Positions 1 to 8,554 of a DNA stretch of 64,000 nt are shown piece after piece; position 1 is the first letter of the stretch, and the number at the start of each line of letters is the position of its first letter. Below the pieces are notes generated by a model. The model was not told the origin of the DNA. It made no database searches and saw only the letters and a list, made by a program, of their open reading frames with translations. A program made the translations under genes and the position numbers. The stretch covers positions 248,001 to 312,000 of the forward strand of contig CAYQNU010000001.1 of NCBI GenBank assembly GCA_964419055.1, written 5' to 3'. This DNA comes from CAYQNU01 sp964419055. GTDB lineage: Bacteria > Bacteroidota > Bacteroidia > Flavobacteriales_D > Parvicellaceae.

Positions 1-283
1 CAACATTGATAAGCAAATCTTTTCGTGTAAAGTTGTTTTCGGTTAACAGCTGCCATACCGAACTCAATGATTCCCAATTTTTATACTGTTCTCCTGAGGG
101 AAGGGTTATTTGATAAATATTGGTTTTGCCTAGGAGTCGCATCTTTTGTAAAATTTGAAGGGCAATCGTTTCGGTATTTTCATCACATACCAATACAATT
201 TTACCATTAGAAAATTGATCTAATAGTTCCATGAAATTACTTTCAAATAGTCCGCCTATTGCTATTGTATTGTTACTTTTCAT
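1..283 (-). CDS. aroB: 3-dehydroquinate synthase, N-terminal part (runs off the window)
   Basis: Translating the minus strand from the ATG at 283 gives 94 codons open to the window edge. The segment LPSGEQYKNWESL followed by LTENNFTRKDLLINV matches the AroB pattern (P-x-GE-x-x-K ... R-x-D-x-hydrophobic) just before the GGG of the NAD-binding region, which lies outside the window. AroB converts DAHP to 3-dehydroquinate in the shikimate pathway, in the cytoplasm. An AGAGGGTG stretch about 6 bases upstream of the ATG is an unusually good Shine-Dalgarno for this phylum and supports the start. The gene diverges from the M23 peptidase gene. The family call rests on only about 94 residues. Confidence 0.85.
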   Translation of the reverse strand, partial: MKSNNTIAIGGLFESNFMELLDQFSNGKIVLVCDENTETIALQILQKMRLLGKTNIYQITLPSGEQYKNWESLSSVWQLLTENNFTRKDLLINV

Positions 284-311
284 AGATTTCACCCTCTTTT
301 AAAGAATTAAA

Positions 312-319
312 CAAAGTTA
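312..319 (-). promoter_or_regulatory. -7 promoter element of aroB
   Basis: On the minus strand this reads TAACTTTG, an exact match to the Bacteroidota -7 consensus TAnnTTTG, 28 bases upstream of the aroB ATG. A clear -33 TTTG is not visible. Confidence 0.55.
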
Positions 320-320
320 G

Positions 321-337
321 CACAATATTATATTGTG
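321..337. promoter_or_regulatory. Perfect dyad in the aroB / M23 divergent spacer, possible operator
   Basis: CACAATAT-T-ATATTGTG is a perfect inverted repeat with 8-base arms around one central base. It lies immediately upstream of the aroB -7 box, between the two divergent promoters. An operator role is inferred from symmetry and position only; the stretch is AT-rich. Confidence 0.35.
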
Positions 338-354
338 GAAACATTTTAACCTTT

Positions 355-390
355 TTTTGAATTTTCCGACAAAGATTTAATTTACTTTTG
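355..390 (+). promoter_or_regulatory. Promoter of the M23 peptidase gene
   Basis: TTTG near 355-359 and TACTTTTG at 383-390 fit the TTTG-N(19-23)-TAnnTTTG layout with about 23 bases between them. The -7 box ends only 4 bases before the ATG at 395, so the transcript may be leaderless or nearly so. Confidence 0.55.
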
Positions 391-394
391 TCTT

Positions 395-1690
395 ATGCAT
401 AGATCCATAACCCATGTGTTTTTTTTCGCAAGTGTGTTGTTCATCACTCTTACTTTAGGCAGTTGTAATGAGAATGATAAAAAAAACCAGTCATCAACAA
501 TTAAGGCTGATTCTGCTCAATTGAAAGTAGAACCCATAGTAAAATACAATTTTACATTTAACGATTTCATTGTAGATACAGGTAGAGTGGCCAATGGTGA
601 AAGTTTTGGCGCGCTTATGCCAAAATATGGCATTAGTCAAGAACAAGTGTTTAAGGTAACATCTGAAACCGATAGTATTTTTAGTGTAAAAAAGGTTAAG
701 CCAGGTCAGTTGTTCACGGTATTAAGCATCCAAAAAGATACGGTTAAAGTGCCTCAATATTTCATTTACGAAATAGACGCTATTGATTATATGGTTTATT
801 CATTCGTAGATTCGGTTAAATCCTATCGTGCTCAAAAAGATTTTGAAACACACACGCTTGAAGCTGGTGGAGTAATTACCTCAAGTTTGTGGAATGCTTT
901 TATGGACAATGGGTTGTCAGCCAACTTAGTCATGGAAATGGCCAAACTTTTTGCTTGGCGAATTGATTTCTTTGATTTGAAAAAAGACGATAAGTTTAAG
1001 CTTATTTATGATATGAATTGGGTGGAAGGTGCGTATGTTGGAATTCCAACTATACAAGCTGTTTTGTTCCAGCATAACAAAAAGGATTATTATATGTTTC
1101 GCTATTTTACAGACAGTGTTACCTCATCATACTACACCGAACTGGGCGAATCCATGAAAAGAGCTTTATTGTCTGCCCCTTTGGAATATACCCGAATTTC
1201 CTCAAAATTTTCGAATAGTCGACTACATCCTGTTTTAAAAATATACCGCCCTCATCATGGAGTTGATTATGCTGCACCTAAAGGAACGGAAGTTGTAGCA
1301 ACCGGTGATGGAGTGGTTATTTTTGCCGGTTCGGCCGGTCAAGCTGGTAATATGGTTAAGATTAAACATTCTGTTGGGGACATTGAGACAAAATACTTGC
1401 ATTTATCAAAATTTGGCCCAGGTATAAAAAAAGGAGTTAAAGTAATGCAAGGACAAAAAATAGGAGAAGTTGGAAGTACGGGAATATCTACAGGAGCCCA
1501 TTTAGATTACCGAGTTTTCATAGGTGGAAAACCAGTAGATCCTTTAAGTATTGATTTACCTAGTGGTGAGCCTCTCAAAGATAGTGCGTTAATTAAATTC
1601 AAAGCGTACATAGAACCGCTAAAGTTTAAATTAGACAGTATTCCTGCAGTAATTACCTCTGCTCAATCAAAAAATGATACCATTAAGTAA
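395..1690 (+). CDS. M23 family (LytM-type) zinc metallopeptidase lipoprotein
   Basis: The 431-residue product starts with a lipoprotein signal ending in LGSC (Cys24), so it should be lipid-anchored in the envelope. A LysM/OapA-like segment (about residues 50-110) precedes the C-terminal LytM domain (about 270-385), which cuts peptide cross-links in peptidoglycan. The metal site is visible as HHGVD (His287/His288, Asp291) and GAHLDYRV (His369). The family's usual HLH is HLD here, which I believe is common in Bacteroidota members. Its own promoter lies just upstream. Role in wall remodelling or division is inferred from the family. Confidence 0.85.
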   Translation: MHRSITHVFFFASVLFITLTLGSCNENDKKNQSSTIKADSAQLKVEPIVKYNFTFNDFIVDTGRVANGESFGALMPKYGISQEQVFKVTSETDSIFSVKKVKPGQLFTVLSIQKDTVKVPQYFIYEIDAIDYMVYSFVDSVKSYRAQKDFETHTLEAGGVITSSLWNAFMDNGLSANLVMEMAKLFAWRIDFFDLKKDDKFKLIYDMNWVEGAYVGIPTIQAVLFQHNKKDYYMFRYFTDSVTSSYYTELGESMKRALLSAPLEYTRISSKFSNSRLHPVLKIYRPHHGVDYAAPKGTEVVATGDGVVIFAGSAGQAGNMVKIKHSVGDIETKYLHLSKFGPGIKKGVKVMQGQKIGEVGSTGISTGAHLDYRVFIGGKPVDPLSIDLPSGEPLKDSALIKFKAYIEPLKFKLDSIPAVITSAQSKNDTIK

Positions 1691-1732
1691 ACCAATCACC
1701 TGTAACTTACTAAATGCCCATCCAGTACTAAA

Positions 1733-3115
1733 TTGAAAACAACAGTCTTCACTATCTTCATCAATTTATTGGTATTGCCGTTTTTGGCACTTCCTTGTTT
1801 TGGTCAATCGGATGCTGATCTTCAAAAATATATACCCTACGAACCAACTTCTTACCAAACCCATCCTATCATTGAAATAAAAACGGTAGTTCACATTGTG
1901 CAACGATATGAAAACGATCCTCAAAATTTAACAAAGGATAGTTTAGGTTTTTTATACCAGCAGTTTGAATGGATAAATACCTTTTATAAAAGGTTATCTC
2001 CGCCCACCTTGCCTACAGCAGATGGAGTGGTGCATTACATTCCTGATGCTCGTATTCAATTTAAATTAGAACGAGTAGAATTTCATGTAGATGAAAATGA
2101 TTGGGATAGAATTCGCACAATTGTAGAACTTTCACCTGCCAATCCAATGCACATATTAGAAATAATTGATTCCACCAACGAAATTAAAATCAAAGGAAAG
2201 TGGGCCAATCGGATTAAGAGTTATGCAGATAGTATTCGTATAGTAAATGGAGGAGCCAATAATAATGTATATCAATCTCTTGGGGCTCGTGAAGTCAACA
2301 ACTTTACTTATATTAAATTAGATAAAAAATTAGTTGCACAAAACGAATTGGGGCAAATGGGTTATTACCGAGAAAGTAACCGCAACTGTGATATGGATTT
2401 GCTAGAAAAATATGCTGAAGGAGACAAATTTGCCTTACACGTTTTTTATACCGGAAGTTCAAAAAGCGGTATTGCATTTGGTTGTGGTCCTGCTTATAAT
2501 TTTTTGAATGTTTCTAATATACTTAAAGGCGGAGATTGGGCAGGTGCTCAACTTACTGCTCATGAATTAGGACACACTATAGGATTATACCATACCGATT
2601 ATCCTCAATTTAGTGATTTACCCAAAACGGATAAATTTGGTTTTATAGATTGCAACAGCACGGTAACAAGCAATAACATGATGGGCTATAACAAGTGCAG
2701 AAATTACCTTTCTCCGCTTCAAGTAGGTTATGTTCACAAACTTTATTCTACCGTTCCTGAACGTATTAAAATAACCAATGCCAATGAATATGATTCAGAA
2801 AATACGTGGGTTATTTATAACGATACCCTTTGGAATAAAGGGATGGTTGTTAGAGGAGACATCATTATAAAACGAAACACCACATTGGTAGTAGATGGTC
2901 CAGTACATATGACTAATTTGTCAACTATTTACCTAGAAAAAAGAGCTCAATTGATCATCAAAAATGGGGACATAACCAATTATTTTAATACACCTTGGCA
3001 GGGCGTAAAATTGGTGAACGATTATAATTTTAGAAAAAAAGCACCTAAAAAAGAAAAAAATAAAGGAAAAGTAATTTTGGAAGGCAAAGGAAAATTGATG
3101 AACTTTCAAGAATAA
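1733..3115 (+). CDS. Secreted zinc metalloprotease, pappalysin/M43-like
   Basis: The 460-residue product has a signal peptide ending CFGQ. The zinc motif HELGHTIGLYH (His277, Glu278, His281, His287) is the extended HExxHxxGxxH of metzincins. A downstream NNMMGY is the Met-turn, and QVGYVHKLY is typical of M43 cytophagalysin/pappalysin domains. No T9SS sorting domain is seen at the lysine-rich C-terminus; instead there is a short beta-rich tail. The only in-frame start near the signal peptide is TTG at 1733. It follows the M23 gene by 42 bases without a terminator, so they may be cotranscribed. Confidence 0.8.
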   Translation: MKTTVFTIFINLLVLPFLALPCFGQSDADLQKYIPYEPTSYQTHPIIEIKTVVHIVQRYENDPQNLTKDSLGFLYQQFEWINTFYKRLSPPTLPTADGVVHYIPDARIQFKLERVEFHVDENDWDRIRTIVELSPANPMHILEIIDSTNEIKIKGKWANRIKSYADSIRIVNGGANNNVYQSLGAREVNNFTYIKLDKKLVAQNELGQMGYYRESNRNCDMDLLEKYAEGDKFALHVFYTGSSKSGIAFGCGPAYNFLNVSNILKGGDWAGAQLTAHELGHTIGLYHTDYPQFSDLPKTDKFGFIDCNSTVTSNNMMGYNKCRNYLSPLQVGYVHKLYSTVPERIKITNANEYDSENTWVIYNDTLWNKGMVVRGDIIIKRNTTLVVDGPVHMTNLSTIYLEKRAQLIIKNGDITNYFNTPWQGVKLVNDYNFRKKAPKKEKNKGKVILEGKGKLMNFQE

Positions 3116-3149
3116 AAATACACAATTTTTTCAATTATGTAAAAAAAAT

Positions 3150-3157
3150 TACCTTTG
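3150..3157 (+). promoter_or_regulatory. -7 promoter element of mscL
   Basis: TACCTTTG matches TAnnTTTG exactly, 24 bases upstream of the mscL ATG. A T-rich run about 17 bases further upstream could serve as the -33 element. Confidence 0.6.
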
Positions 3158-3181
3158 TCAAAAAATTAAAAAATAGAGACA

Positions 3182-3622
3182 ATGAGTATTGTAAAAGAAT
3201 TTAAAGAATTTGCTGTTAGGGGCAATGTAATGGATTTGGCTGTAGGTATCATTATAGGTGGAGCCTTCGGAAAAATTGTAACTTCATTTGTAAACGATGT
3301 AATAATGCCTCCAATCGGTTATTTAATGGGTGGTGTAGATTTCAAAGATTTAAAATTCATTATCACTGAGGGCAAAGATGCAGTAATGAATGGTGAAACG
3401 GTTGTTACAGAAGCCGTAGTTGAAGTCGCTGTAAATTATGGTTCGTTTTTAAACACCATTATCGATTTCATAATTGTAGCTTTTGCTGTGTTTATGATGA
3501 TAAAAGGTATGAATCGCATTAAGAGAAAACAGGAAGAAGCTCCTGCCGCACCTGCTACACCTGCTCCAACAAAGGAAGAAACGTTACTTACTGAAATTAG
3601 AGATATTTTAAAAAATAAATAA
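3182..3622 (+). CDS. mscL: Large-conductance mechanosensitive channel MscL
   Basis: The 146-residue product has the conserved MscL start: a short amphipathic helix (VKEFKEFAVRGNVMDLAVG), then TM1 containing GIIIGGAFGKIVTS. A periplasmic loop with the NDVIMPPIG signature follows, then TM2 (about 75-105) and a charged cytoplasmic helix after an Ala/Pro linker. MscL forms a pentamer in the inner membrane and opens under hypo-osmotic tension. The gene is monocistronic, with its own promoter and a strong terminator. Confidence 0.97.
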   Translation: MSIVKEFKEFAVRGNVMDLAVGIIIGGAFGKIVTSFVNDVIMPPIGYLMGGVDFKDLKFIITEGKDAVMNGETVVTEAVVEVAVNYGSFLNTIIDFIIVAFAVFMMIKGMNRIKRKQEEAPAAPATPAPTKEETLLTEIRDILKNK

Positions 3623-3648
3623 TCTTATTTTTTGAGCCTATCAATTAC

Positions 3649-3680
3649 AAAAAGAGCCTTTAAATAAGGCTCTTTTTTTT
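3649..3680 (+). terminator. Rho-independent terminator after mscL
   Basis: AAGAGCCTT and AAGGCTCTT form a 9-bp stem around a 5-base loop, followed by eight T. Confidence 0.9.
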
Positions 3681-3687
3681 GAGCCTC

Positions 3688-4593
3688 ATGTTAATTATGG
3701 AACCCCATTTTAAAGAAGATTTCTACATACCCGAGGATAAATTAACCAGAGGACAAAAACTGGTTAGGTATTATTTTAAAAAAGTTGGCCCTTTTTTTCC
3801 AAATAGTACCAAACGATTGTTTTGGAGACTATTTACAACCCCACGAAAAAGAAAACCAACTACAAGTCAACAAGAATTTATTAAAAAAGCTACTACAAGC
3901 TCCTTTACATTAAAACAAAGAAAAACAATTTATTGTGTTCATGATTTTGGAGATGGACCAAAAACTGTTTTAATTTTCCATGGTTGGGAAGGGATGACTT
4001 CTGATTTTAAAAATCTCATTGAGAGTTTGGTTTTACAACAATTTAGGGTCATTTCAATTGATTTTCCCGGTCATGGAACAGCCCCAAAATCCAGAGCTCA
4101 TTTGCCACTTTTTATTGATGTAATTAAGGACTATATTGCCAATCATTCTACTGAAATCAAATTTGACGCAATTATTGGACATTCGTTGGGTGCAGCGGCT
4201 TTGGCTATGACAGTTCCCGATATAGACAAACATAGATTTGACCGCTTAGCTTTTCTAGGGTTACACCCTAAGCCATCTGATTTTATACTGCAATACAAAT
4301 CTATTACTCAAATAAATCAATCACTTTTTGAAAAGTGTATTCAATTTGCAGAAAATAAGGTAAACACGGAATTATTACACTATGATTGCACATTGTACCT
4401 TAAAAATTACAACCAATACCCTATTTTATTGGTACATGACGAAAAAGATTCGGTAATTCATGTGAGTCGTATTCAAGAATTTGCAGGTAAGGTTCAATCT
4501 TCACAACTTTTTGTTGGAAATAATGGCGGGCATTTTAGACATTATAAACATCCAGATGTAATCAAGGCCATAAGTGCATTTATTGATGGTTAA
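3688..4593 (+). CDS. Alpha/beta hydrolase
   Basis: Cytoplasmic alpha/beta-hydrolase fold of about 300 residues. VLIFHGWEG carries the oxyanion His-Gly, IIGHSLGAAAL holds the nucleophile elbow (G-H-S-L-G), LLVHDEKDSVI supplies the likely acid, and NNGGHFRHYKHP the catalytic His. The substrate cannot be told from sequence. An earlier in-frame TTG (3679) falls inside the U-tract of the mscL terminator and is unlikely. The ATG at 3688 or 3697 is more plausible, and the choice between them is open. No clear promoter lies between terminator and start, so expression may depend on read-through. Confidence 0.75.
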   Translation: MLIMEPHFKEDFYIPEDKLTRGQKLVRYYFKKVGPFFPNSTKRLFWRLFTTPRKRKPTTSQQEFIKKATTSSFTLKQRKTIYCVHDFGDGPKTVLIFHGWEGMTSDFKNLIESLVLQQFRVISIDFPGHGTAPKSRAHLPLFIDVIKDYIANHSTEIKFDAIIGHSLGAAALAMTVPDIDKHRFDRLAFLGLHPKPSDFILQYKSITQINQSLFEKCIQFAENKVNTELLHYDCTLYLKNYNQYPILLVHDEKDSVIHVSRIQEFAGKVQSSQLFVGNNGGHFRHYKHPDVIKAISAFIDG

Positions 4594-4714
4594 TACGTTA
4601 TTCTAATGTGAAGAGTTCTTTGTATGTTTCCATTTTATAGGCAAAAAAAGCATATATTCCGTAATCTCTAATAAAATGTACCAAAGAATGCAAGTTCAAA
4701 AGAAATAAAATTTC

Positions 4715-4722
4715 TACTTTTG
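4715..4722 (+). promoter_or_regulatory. -7 promoter element of the DUF4836-like lipoprotein gene
   Basis: TACTTTTG matches TAnnTTTG, 62 bases upstream of the ATG at 4785, leaving a leader of about 55 bases. No clean -33 TTG is present. Confidence 0.5.
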
Positions 4723-4784
4723 TATACTTATTAAACTGATAAACAATATACCCCTAAATTTAAAAAATAAAACACGCCATTTTT

Positions 4785-6365
4785 ATGAAAATCACATCTT
4801 CCCTAAAGAAAATTGCTCTATGTTTATTTATTCCAGCCACCTTATTGAGTTGCTCTGAAGACAAACCAGAAATAAAGAATTCAACCCGTTTTAATTTAAT
4901 TTCATCTGTAGATAATCTATTGATGGTAGGCTCTGTTGATTTTAAAAAATTAATGTCAAAATCTGATTTTGAAAACAGTCCGAATTTTTTAATGGAATAC
5001 AACATGATGTACAAAATGGTTGTAAGAGATATGATTGATTCTGACTTATTGGGTGTAAAAATGGAAGGAAATAATCATTTTGCTATTGGTATGAAAGAAG
5101 GTGATAATGACCCGTTAATCATTTTTACTGCACCTATAATTAATCCAGACAAAGTAAAAACAGGGGTTAAAGATTTCTTTAAAGGAAATTATACCGCTCC
5201 AACCAAAGAAGATTTTTACCATTACATTTCAGAAGACAACGCAGTATTAGCTTGGGACGACAAAGACATCATTGTGGTGGCTAAAGATAAAGGATCTGAC
5301 GACTTAAAAAAAGAAGCTAAAAGATTGCTGGATGCCCGATTTGTAGATGCTCCTGCAAATGAAACGTTAGCTAAGTTTTTGGAAAGAACAGATGATATGA
5401 ATTTTTATCTGAATTCTGGACTTTCTCTTAAAATTGCAGAAAAAGAAAATAAAGAATTAAACCTTCCTGAAGATTTCAAAAAAGCATTTCAAGACTCTTA
5501 TTATTTAGCATACGGAAATTTTGAAAATGGATCTATCCTATTCAATTATGAATATATTGCTCCAAACTTTAAATCTTCTCCTTATAACTTCCTTGGTGAT
5601 AAACCAGCCTCTACTGAGTTTTTAAATTTTCTTTCTGCAGATAACAAACTGATTGGCTTTTTTGCAGCCTCTATAAACCTAGGTGTGTTGATTGAAACCG
5701 TCAAAAAAACGAATCCAGATGCCGAATTTGAAATTAGTAATATTGAAAAAGAAATCGGAGCAGCACCAGGTTCACTTCAAAAATTATTTACTGGCGAAAT
5801 GGCTGTTTCATTCGTTGATATGACCATTCCTGCTGCTGATATGGCTACAACCGATATGGATGATTTTGATATGGATTATTATGCGCCAGAACCTAAACCA
5901 GAAGTTATTTTTACAGTGGGAATAAACGATATGAGTGCCATAAACACGATGCTAACTACTTCTAAATTGATTAATAAAGGTAGCTATTATTCTATGGAAG
6001 AAGCCTTTTTGGTCATTGTTTCCAATAAAATTGTGGTAACTACTAATGAAGCAGTTGCCATAAAATTGGCTTCTGGTACATCTTTACCTGCTTATGAATT
6101 ACCTAGTGGAGTAGAAATGAAATCTCCTATGTTCGGTTTTTTAAATACTAACACTGCGCGCATACCCAACGGGTTAATGGCTACCGCTTCAACAGAAGAA
6201 GGTCAAGCTGCATTGGAGTTTTTGGATCTCTTTGAAAGCATTACTATGGAAGGTACCATAGAAAAAGCTGAATTAAAAGTAACCATGAAAAATAAAAACG
6301 AAAACGCCTTAAAGGTAATTACTGATTACATCCTTAAATTAGCATCGAGCAATCAAGCGATTTAG
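4785..6365 (+). CDS. Large envelope lipoprotein, DUF4836-like
   Basis: The 526-residue product has a lipoprotein signal peptide with lipobox LLSC. The rest is a soluble, acidic protein with two halves of similar alternating beta/alpha texture. Features such as the SVDNLLMVGSVDFKKL stretch recall the Bacteroidota DUF4836 family, whose function is unknown. An acidic Met/Asp-rich loop (about residues 345-370) separates the halves. It has its own promoter and a terminator, so it is a single-gene unit upstream of the PspA operon. The family assignment is from memory of the pattern, not a search. Confidence 0.6.
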   Translation: MKITSSLKKIALCLFIPATLLSCSEDKPEIKNSTRFNLISSVDNLLMVGSVDFKKLMSKSDFENSPNFLMEYNMMYKMVVRDMIDSDLLGVKMEGNNHFAIGMKEGDNDPLIIFTAPIINPDKVKTGVKDFFKGNYTAPTKEDFYHYISEDNAVLAWDDKDIIVVAKDKGSDDLKKEAKRLLDARFVDAPANETLAKFLERTDDMNFYLNSGLSLKIAEKENKELNLPEDFKKAFQDSYYLAYGNFENGSILFNYEYIAPNFKSSPYNFLGDKPASTEFLNFLSADNKLIGFFAASINLGVLIETVKKTNPDAEFEISNIEKEIGAAPGSLQKLFTGEMAVSFVDMTIPAADMATTDMDDFDMDYYAPEPKPEVIFTVGINDMSAINTMLTTSKLINKGSYYSMEEAFLVIVSNKIVVTTNEAVAIKLASGTSLPAYELPSGVEMKSPMFGFLNTNTARIPNGLMATASTEEGQAALEFLDLFESITMEGTIEKAELKVTMKNKNENALKVITDYILKLASSNQAI

Positions 6366-6388
6366 TATCTAACTCTTATTATAATATT

Positions 6389-6427
6389 AAACCCTCATTA
6401 AATAAAATTAATGGGGGTTTTTGTTTT
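6389..6427 (+). terminator. Rho-independent terminator
   Basis: AAACCCTCATTAA pairs with TTAATGGGGGTTT around a short A/T loop and is followed by a T-rich run. It separates the lipoprotein gene from the PspA operon. Confidence 0.8.
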
Positions 6428-6546
6428 TAAAAATTGGCCATTCAAACTATTTTACTCTTCATTGATAAAAAATATCGTTAACCTATATTCTGTTAAAGAA
6501 AATAAATGCTAAATTCGAACCAATAAAACATTAAATATAAAACACT

Positions 6547-7209
6547 ATGAGCTTTTTTAAACGTATTGGGGATATTTTTAGATCGAATGTGAATGATGCA
6601 TTAGATAAAGCAGAAGATCCAGAAAAAATGATAAAAATGATGGTGGTTGACATGAAAGAATCCATCAATAAATCTACGGCAGCTTTAGCACAAGCTATGG
6701 CACACACTAAACAGATGGAAGCAAAAATGAACTTCCACAAAACCCAATCTGAAGATTGGCAAAATAAAGCGATGTCTGCTCTTAAAGCAGGAAATGAAGA
6801 ATTAGCTAAAAAAGCTTTGGAAAAGAAAACATTAGAAGATCAAAGTTATGCCACTTATAAAACGATGTTTGATCAATCCAGCGCTACAACCGATAAATTA
6901 AAAGATCAATTGACTAAATTGAAGCAAAAATACGATGAAGCTAAAGCAAAAGAAGGGATGCTGTTAGCTCGTAGTAAAAATGCTGAGGCTCAATCAGAAA
7001 TGGCAAAAAACATTGGAGGATTTAATGAAAATGCATTTGCAAATTTCGATAAATTTGAAGAGAAAATTGTTGCAAAAGAATCAGAAGCAGAGGCTTATAC
7101 TGATATGAATGCAGGCGATTTAAAACTCGAAAATGAATTTGAAGAATTGGAGAAAAAATCAGCTGTCGACAGCGAATTAGAAAAACTAAAAGCCATGATG
7201 AATCAATAA
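6547..7209 (+). CDS. pspA: PspA/IM30 family membrane-protective protein
   Basis: The 220-residue protein is almost wholly helical coiled coil. It begins with the amphipathic MSFFKRIGDIFRSNVNDAL helix and the DPEKMIKMMVVDM segment diagnostic of PspA/IM30/Vipp1. These ESCRT-III-like proteins polymerise on the inner face of stressed membranes. No pspF, pspB or pspC is present in the window. Here pspA leads an operon with a YbjN-like protein (38 bases on) and a GIDE-domain membrane protein. The upstream 120 bases show no perfect TAnnTTTG; TATATTCTG is the nearest, so an alternative sigma factor is possible. Confidence 0.9.
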   Translation: MSFFKRIGDIFRSNVNDALDKAEDPEKMIKMMVVDMKESINKSTAALAQAMAHTKQMEAKMNFHKTQSEDWQNKAMSALKAGNEELAKKALEKKTLEDQSYATYKTMFDQSSATTDKLKDQLTKLKQKYDEAKAKEGMLLARSKNAEAQSEMAKNIGGFNENAFANFDKFEEKIVAKESEAEAYTDMNAGDLKLENEFEELEKKSAVDSELEKLKAMMNQ

Positions 7210-7247
7210 GTCATAGGAATTATAAATTAATTAAAAAAATTACCATT

Positions 7248-7685
7248 ATGCCTAAATTTCATGTATTAAAATCAGGTGAAAACACCCAATTAATAAAAGA
7301 TACTCACACTAAAATACAAGGATTTTTAAAAGAATTATTTCACGATGACGAAATTATTCATTTAGATGATATGTATTCGTTTAGTTTTGGAACCGTTTCC
7401 GTAAATATTGTTATTATCCCTTGGCATTCAGAAGATGTTTTAGTGGATGTGTTCTCCTACATAGCTGAAGACGTTTCGCTTTCGTCAGAAGAATTAGAAG
7501 AAATGTTACGCTTGAATGCTACCATTCCATTTGGTAGTTTTGGTCTGAGTATGGAAAATTCAGTTAAATTCTCTTATGCTTTAGCCGGAAAAAATATGGA
7601 TTTGAATGAATTTTCTGCTGCTGTTCAAAACGTTGCAGCAATAGCCGACCAATATGACGAAATGTTTCAAATTAACGTTAACTAA
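7248..7685 (+). CDS. YbjN-like small protein of the PspA operon
   Basis: A 145-residue cytoplasmic protein without a signal peptide. The pattern EEMLRLNATIPFGSFGLSMENSVKFSYALAGKNMDLNEF resembles YbjN / type III secretion chaperone-like folds, which often sit beside PspA. The E. coli yjfI(DUF2170)-yjfJ(PspA) pair is a possible counterpart, but I cannot separate DUF2170 from YbjN by eye. It follows pspA and precedes the GIDE gene by only 9 bases, so it probably works with PspA. The biochemical role is unknown. Confidence 0.6.
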   Translation: MPKFHVLKSGENTQLIKDTHTKIQGFLKELFHDDEIIHLDDMYSFSFGTVSVNIVIIPWHSEDVLVDVFSYIAEDVSLSSEELEEMLRLNATIPFGSFGLSMENSVKFSYALAGKNMDLNEFSAAVQNVAAIADQYDEMFQINVN

Positions 7686-7694
7686 TTCGAGTTT

Positions 7695-8483
7695 ATGATT
7701 GGTTTTATAATTGGTGGAAGCATCCTGATTGCGATTGGCCTTGGGATGATTCTTTATAAAAAGAAAGTTGAAGACAAAATTTTAAACGTAAAATACCATG
7801 ACAAAACAGATATTAAATCTGTGTTGGAAATGTGTCTAAGTGTGGGTAGTGAAGTAGGAAAAGGTCATTTTTCTAAAATGGTAAAAATCACTGGTAAATC
7901 GGGTATTGACAGACCACTTATCGGTGAGTTTAGCGGAAAAGAATGTGTTTATTATGAAGTTCAAGTAGACCATACCTTTGATAAATTGGAAGAATCAAAA
8001 GATAGTAATGGACGAACCCAACAAAAATGGGTAAATCGTTCAGAAACATTGGGTTCAGAAAAAAAAGGGGGTGAATTTTGGCTAATTGATAATTCAGGCA
8101 GAATAAACCTGAATATTGAAGGCTCTAATTTAAGCTTACCTAATGCGGTACACAATAAAAAAAGTGCTCTTAGGGCTGTTGATTTTTCATTTACTCAATA
8201 CCATCCCGTAAATAATCGTGATATGCGCTCTACAGGGTATATTGAAATTGAAAGACATTTGAAAGTAGGTGAAAATCTTTTTATTGTCGGAGAATTACAT
8301 GATCGTGATGGAGAACCGAAAGTTTCCAGGCCATCCGATAAAAAAGAAACTTTTGTGGTTTCTACCAAATCTGAAGAAGAAGTAATCAAAGGCTTTGAAT
8401 CGCAAGTAAAAATGCTGTTTTATGGCGGTATAGCTTTAGCTGTAATTGGTGCTCTTGTTATCGTTTCTGGATTTTTTCAATAA
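7695..8483 (+). CDS. GIDE-domain (MUL1 BAM-like) membrane protein
   Basis: The 262-residue protein has a TM helix at residues 2-20 and another at about 237-260, with a soluble domain between. That domain shows the GIDE/BAM pattern: a glycine-rich strand, RPLIGEFSGKECVYYEVQVD, then WLIDNSGRINLNIEG and LKVGENLFIVGELHDRDGE. This domain is the one beside the membrane in mitochondrial MUL1/MULAN. There is no RING finger, so no ubiquitin ligase activity is implied. It is the third gene of the PspA operon, pointing to a membrane-stress complex; the partner relation is inferred from context. Confidence 0.75.
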   Translation: MIGFIIGGSILIAIGLGMILYKKKVEDKILNVKYHDKTDIKSVLEMCLSVGSEVGKGHFSKMVKITGKSGIDRPLIGEFSGKECVYYEVQVDHTFDKLEESKDSNGRTQQKWVNRSETLGSEKKGGEFWLIDNSGRINLNIEGSNLSLPNAVHNKKSALRAVDFSFTQYHPVNNRDMRSTGYIEIERHLKVGENLFIVGELHDRDGEPKVSRPSDKKETFVVSTKSEEEVIKGFESQVKMLFYGGIALAVIGALVIVSGFFQ

Positions 8484-8500
8484 TTAATTGCTTTTGATGC

Positions 8501-8515
8501 GACTTTTTTAAAGTC
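8501..8515 (+). other. Stem-loop between the GIDE gene and the Cys-rich peptide gene
   Basis: GACTTT and AAAGTC pair perfectly around TTT, 18 bases after the GIDE stop. There is no U-tract after it, so it may be a processing or attenuation hairpin rather than a terminator. Confidence 0.4.
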
Positions 8516-8554
8516 TCTGCGTTTTAGAAGCATAACGATTAAAAATTGAATATC

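Noticed and set aside
3679..3687. TTG start for the alpha/beta hydrolase.
   Set aside because: It is inside the U-tract of the mscL terminator.
4598..4699. Minus-strand 33-codon frame between the hydrolase and DUF4836-like genes with protein-like composition.
   Set aside because: Starts at TTG, no promoter or ribosome site, and lies over the leader of the plus-strand gene. Could be a remnant but support is too thin.
7695..8483. GIDE-domain protein as a ubiquitin ligase.
   Set aside because: No RING or other E3 domain present; only the membrane-proximal domain is shared with MUL1.
8501..8515. Hairpin after the GIDE gene as a terminator.
   Set aside because: No U-tract follows; AAAGTC is directly followed by TCTGCG.
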